In this document: positions 5,952 through 7,088 of the stretch, piece after piece | How the letters are laid out: every line of letters starts with the position of its first letter | Numbering within the stretch: position 1 is the stretch's first letter | Assembly: GCA_943326025.2 (NCBI GenBank) | Contig: CALPRR020000133.1 | Span: 1-7,088, forward strand | Origin: Candidatus Kuenenia stuttgartensis | GTDB lineage: Bacteria > Bacteroidota > Bacteroidia > Flavobacteriales_D > Crocinitomicaceae | Length of the DNA stretch: 7,088 nucleotides | Reading direction: 5' to 3' | Translations under genes and position numbers: made by a program | Notes under the pieces: model-generated | The model's database searches: none | What the model was told of the DNA's origin: nothing | Seen by the model: only the letters and a program-made list of their open reading frames with translations

Positions 5952-6128
5952 TTACTCAACAACTTTAATAAGATGTTGCACTTTTTTTATCATACCAAGG
6001 ATTTGTGGATTAACTTGTTTTTCAACAGTTTGATTCAACTTTCTAAATCCTAACGCTTTTAACGTTGCTTTTTGATCTGCAGGACGTCTAATAGCACTTT
6101 TTACCATTTTTATTTTTATAGTTTCCAT
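5952..6128 (-). CDS. rpmD: 50S ribosomal protein L30 (uL30)
   Basis: L30 is a small 50S protein of the bacterial spc operon. The 58-residue product begins METIKIKMVKSAIRRPADQK, continues ATLKALGFRKLNQTVEKQVN (21-40), and ends ILGMIKKVQHLIKVVE (43-58). It aligns by eye with E. coli L30 along its length (TIKI.. start, SAI.R, KATL..LG.R, TVE, GMI..V..L.KV.E). The ATG at 6128-6126 was chosen over the in-frame ATG at 6107-6105 because the later start would delete the TIKI beta strand and leave 51 residues. It starts 12 nt after rpsE and ends 18 nt before rplO. The leader is AT-rich with no Shine-Dalgarno sequence. Confidence 0.95.
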   Translation of the reverse strand: METIKIKMVKSAIRRPADQKATLKALGFRKLNQTVEKQVNPQILGMIKKVQHLIKVVE

Positions 6129-6140
6129 AATAAAATTGTA

Positions 6141-6659
6141 TTAACCATTAAACACTTTATCTAACGAAATTCCTCTTTGTCTTGCAACAGTTACCGCATC
6201 TCTCATTTTAGAAAGAGCATCAATTGTAGCTTTAACAACATTATGAGGATTAGAAGATCCTTGAGATTTTGCAAGTACGTTGTGTACACCAACACTTTCT
6301 AATACAGCACGCATTGCACCACCTGCAATAACACCTGTACCATTTGCTGCTGGTTTCAATAATACTTCAGCACCACCGAATTTTCCTTTTTGAGTATGCG
6401 GAACTGTACCTTTTAAAATTGGAACTTTAATTAAGTTCTTTTTAGCATCCTCTATACCTTTAGTAATAGCTTCAGTTACTTCTTTAGCTTTTCCTAAACC
6501 ATGACCAACAATTCCATGCTCATCACCCACAACAACAATTGCAGAAAATGTGAAATTACGACCACCTTTAGTTACTTTAGTAACACGGTTTACAGCAACA
6601 AGCTTATCTTTTAATTCGATATCAGTAGCTTTTACTTTATTTAATATTTGTGCTGCCAT
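6141..6659 (-). CDS. rpsE: 30S ribosomal protein S5 (uS5)
   Basis: S5 lines the mRNA entry channel of the 30S subunit and affects decoding fidelity; classical ram and spectinomycin-resistance mutations map to this protein. The N-terminal double-stranded-RNA-binding-like domain (about 15-80) includes ELKDKLVAVNRVTKVTKGGR (15-34), FTFSAIVVVGDEHGIVGHGL (37-56) and GKAKEVTEAITKGIEDAKKN (56-75). The loop VTKVTKGGR (26-34), which corresponds to the spectinomycin region, looks wild type, with no gap or missing residue. The C-terminal domain shows LLKPAANGTGVIAGGAMRAV (100-119), ESVGVHNVLAKSQGSSNPHN (121-140) and VVKATIDAL (141-149). Length 172 is typical. It begins 3 nt after the rplR stop, which suggests translational coupling, and ends 12 nt before rpmD. 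Confidence 0.98.
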   Translation of the reverse strand: MAAQILNKVKATDIELKDKLVAVNRVTKVTKGGRNFTFSAIVVVGDEHGIVGHGLGKAKEVTEAITKGIEDAKKNLIKVPILKGTVPHTQKGKFGGAEVLLKPAANGTGVIAGGAMRAVLESVGVHNVLAKSQGSSNPHNVVKATIDALSKMRDAVTVARQRGISLDKVFNG

Positions 6660-6662
6660 CTT

Positions 6663-7016
6663 TTAAAATTTAAGTCCGCCTTCTCTTGCAGAGTCAGCTA
6701 ATGATTTAACTCTTCCGTGGTATAAATAACCATTACGGTCAAATACTACGCTTTCTATTCCAGCTTTTACTGCTTTTTCAGCAACTTCTTTACCAACAAC
6801 TCCTGCTTGATCAACTTTATTGATTTTTTCAGTAGCCTTGTTTTTATATGAAGATGCAGACACCAAAGTTTTCCCTGTACTATCATCAATTAACTGAGCA
6901 TAAATTTGCTTGTTACTTCTAAATACAGAAAGTCTAGGTGTTTTTGAAGAACCAGTAACTCTTTTTCTGATTCTTCTTTTAATCTTAGCTCTTCTATTTA
7001 TTTTACTAAATGCCAT
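6663..7016 (-). CDS. rplR: 50S ribosomal protein L18 (uL18)
   Basis: L18 binds 5S rRNA with L5 and brings it into the central protuberance of the 50S subunit. The basic N-terminal arm (KINRRAKIKRRIRKRVTGSS, 5-24) is followed by the RNA-binding core PRLSVFRSNKQIYAQLIDDS (27-46). The end VVFDRNGYLYHGRVKSLADS (90-109) and AREGGLKF (110-117) is the family signature. At 117 residues it has the normal length. It lies 11 nt after the rplF stop and 3 nt before the rpsE ATG, the universal spc order. The leader AAGTTAATATC has no Shine-Dalgarno sequence. Confidence 0.98.
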   Translation of the reverse strand: MAFSKINRRAKIKRRIRKRVTGSSKTPRLSVFRSNKQIYAQLIDDSTGKTLVSASSYKNKATEKINKVDQAGVVGKEVAEKAVKAGIESVVFDRNGYLYHGRVKSLADSAREGGLKF

Positions 7017-7027
7017 GATATTAACTT

Positions 7028-7088
7028 TTATTTTTTACCTGCAGCTTTACCAGCTTTTCTTCTTACTTCTTCACCTAAATAACGAACA
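7028..7088 (-). CDS. rplF: 50S ribosomal protein L6 (uL6), C-terminal end only
   Basis: Only the stop codon (7030-7028), 19 codons and one further base are inside the window. They read VRYLGEEVRRKAGKAAGKK, a good match to the C-terminus of L6 in Bacteroidota, where RYxGExVRRKAGK is the usual ending. L6 binds 23S rRNA near the stalk base and the sarcin-ricin loop. Its position directly upstream of rplR, with 11 nt between them, is the expected spc order and supports the call. Nothing can be said about the rest of the protein. Confidence 0.92.
   Translation of the reverse strand, partial: VRYLGEEVRRKAGKAAGKK

Noticed and set aside
5952..6107. Shorter L30 starting at the internal ATG (6107-6105)
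   Set aside because: It would remove the conserved TIKI strand at the N-terminus; the ATG at 6128 gives the normal L30 length.
1..7088. Search for mobile elements, CRISPR repeats, tRNA/rRNA genes, or a hidden novel system
   Set aside because: Nearly all of the sequence is accounted for by intact conserved housekeeping genes with short gaps. No direct repeats, inverted-repeat ends, array pattern or unexplained coding stretch was seen.

Overview
The window is the distal part of a ribosomal-protein super-operon (the end of spc plus the whole alpha part) from a low-G+C member of the Bacteroidota, most likely a Flavobacteriia species. The assignment rests on several things seen together: the minus-strand order rplF-rplR-rpsE-rpmD-rplO-secY-infA-rpmJ-rpsM-rpsK-rpsD-rpoA-rplQ-carA, the zinc-free forms of L36 and S4, an RpoA that opens MAILDFQKPDKV, a long-tailed L17, the absence of Shine-Dalgarno sequences before every start, and TAnnTTTG promoter-like boxes. 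Base composition was judged by eye; the DNA is clearly AT-rich throughout. I cannot name the genus.

All genes lie on the minus strand, so transcription runs from high to low coordinates. From the right edge: the last 19 codons of rplF (7028-7088), rplR, rpsE, rpmD (58 aa), rplO, secY, infA, rpmJ (38 aa), rpsM, rpsK, rpsD, rpoA and rplQ. Inside this block the gaps are 2 to 26 nt, with one exception: the 70-nt gap between rpsK and rpsD, which holds a possible RNA stem-loop. A strong intrinsic terminator (698-728) follows rplQ. After it, carA starts behind its own promoter-like box and runs off the left edge, 213 codons in. No stretch over 300 bases lacks a gene; the longest non-coding stretch is 642-749.

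The genes make parts of both ribosomal subunits (L6, L18, S5, L30, L15, L36, S13, S11, S4, L17), initiation factor IF-1, the SecY translocon channel and the RNA polymerase alpha subunit, so that translation, secretion and transcription machinery are co-expressed. CarA, the glutaminase subunit of carbamoyl phosphate synthetase, belongs to pyrimidine and arginine synthesis and looks like a separate transcription unit.

This is essentially an ordinary, highly conserved housekeeping region. I saw no mobile element, CRISPR array, tRNA, rRNA or novel gene system. The points most worth checking are the structured rpsK-rpsD gap and the promoter-like boxes placed very close to the starts of secY and carA.
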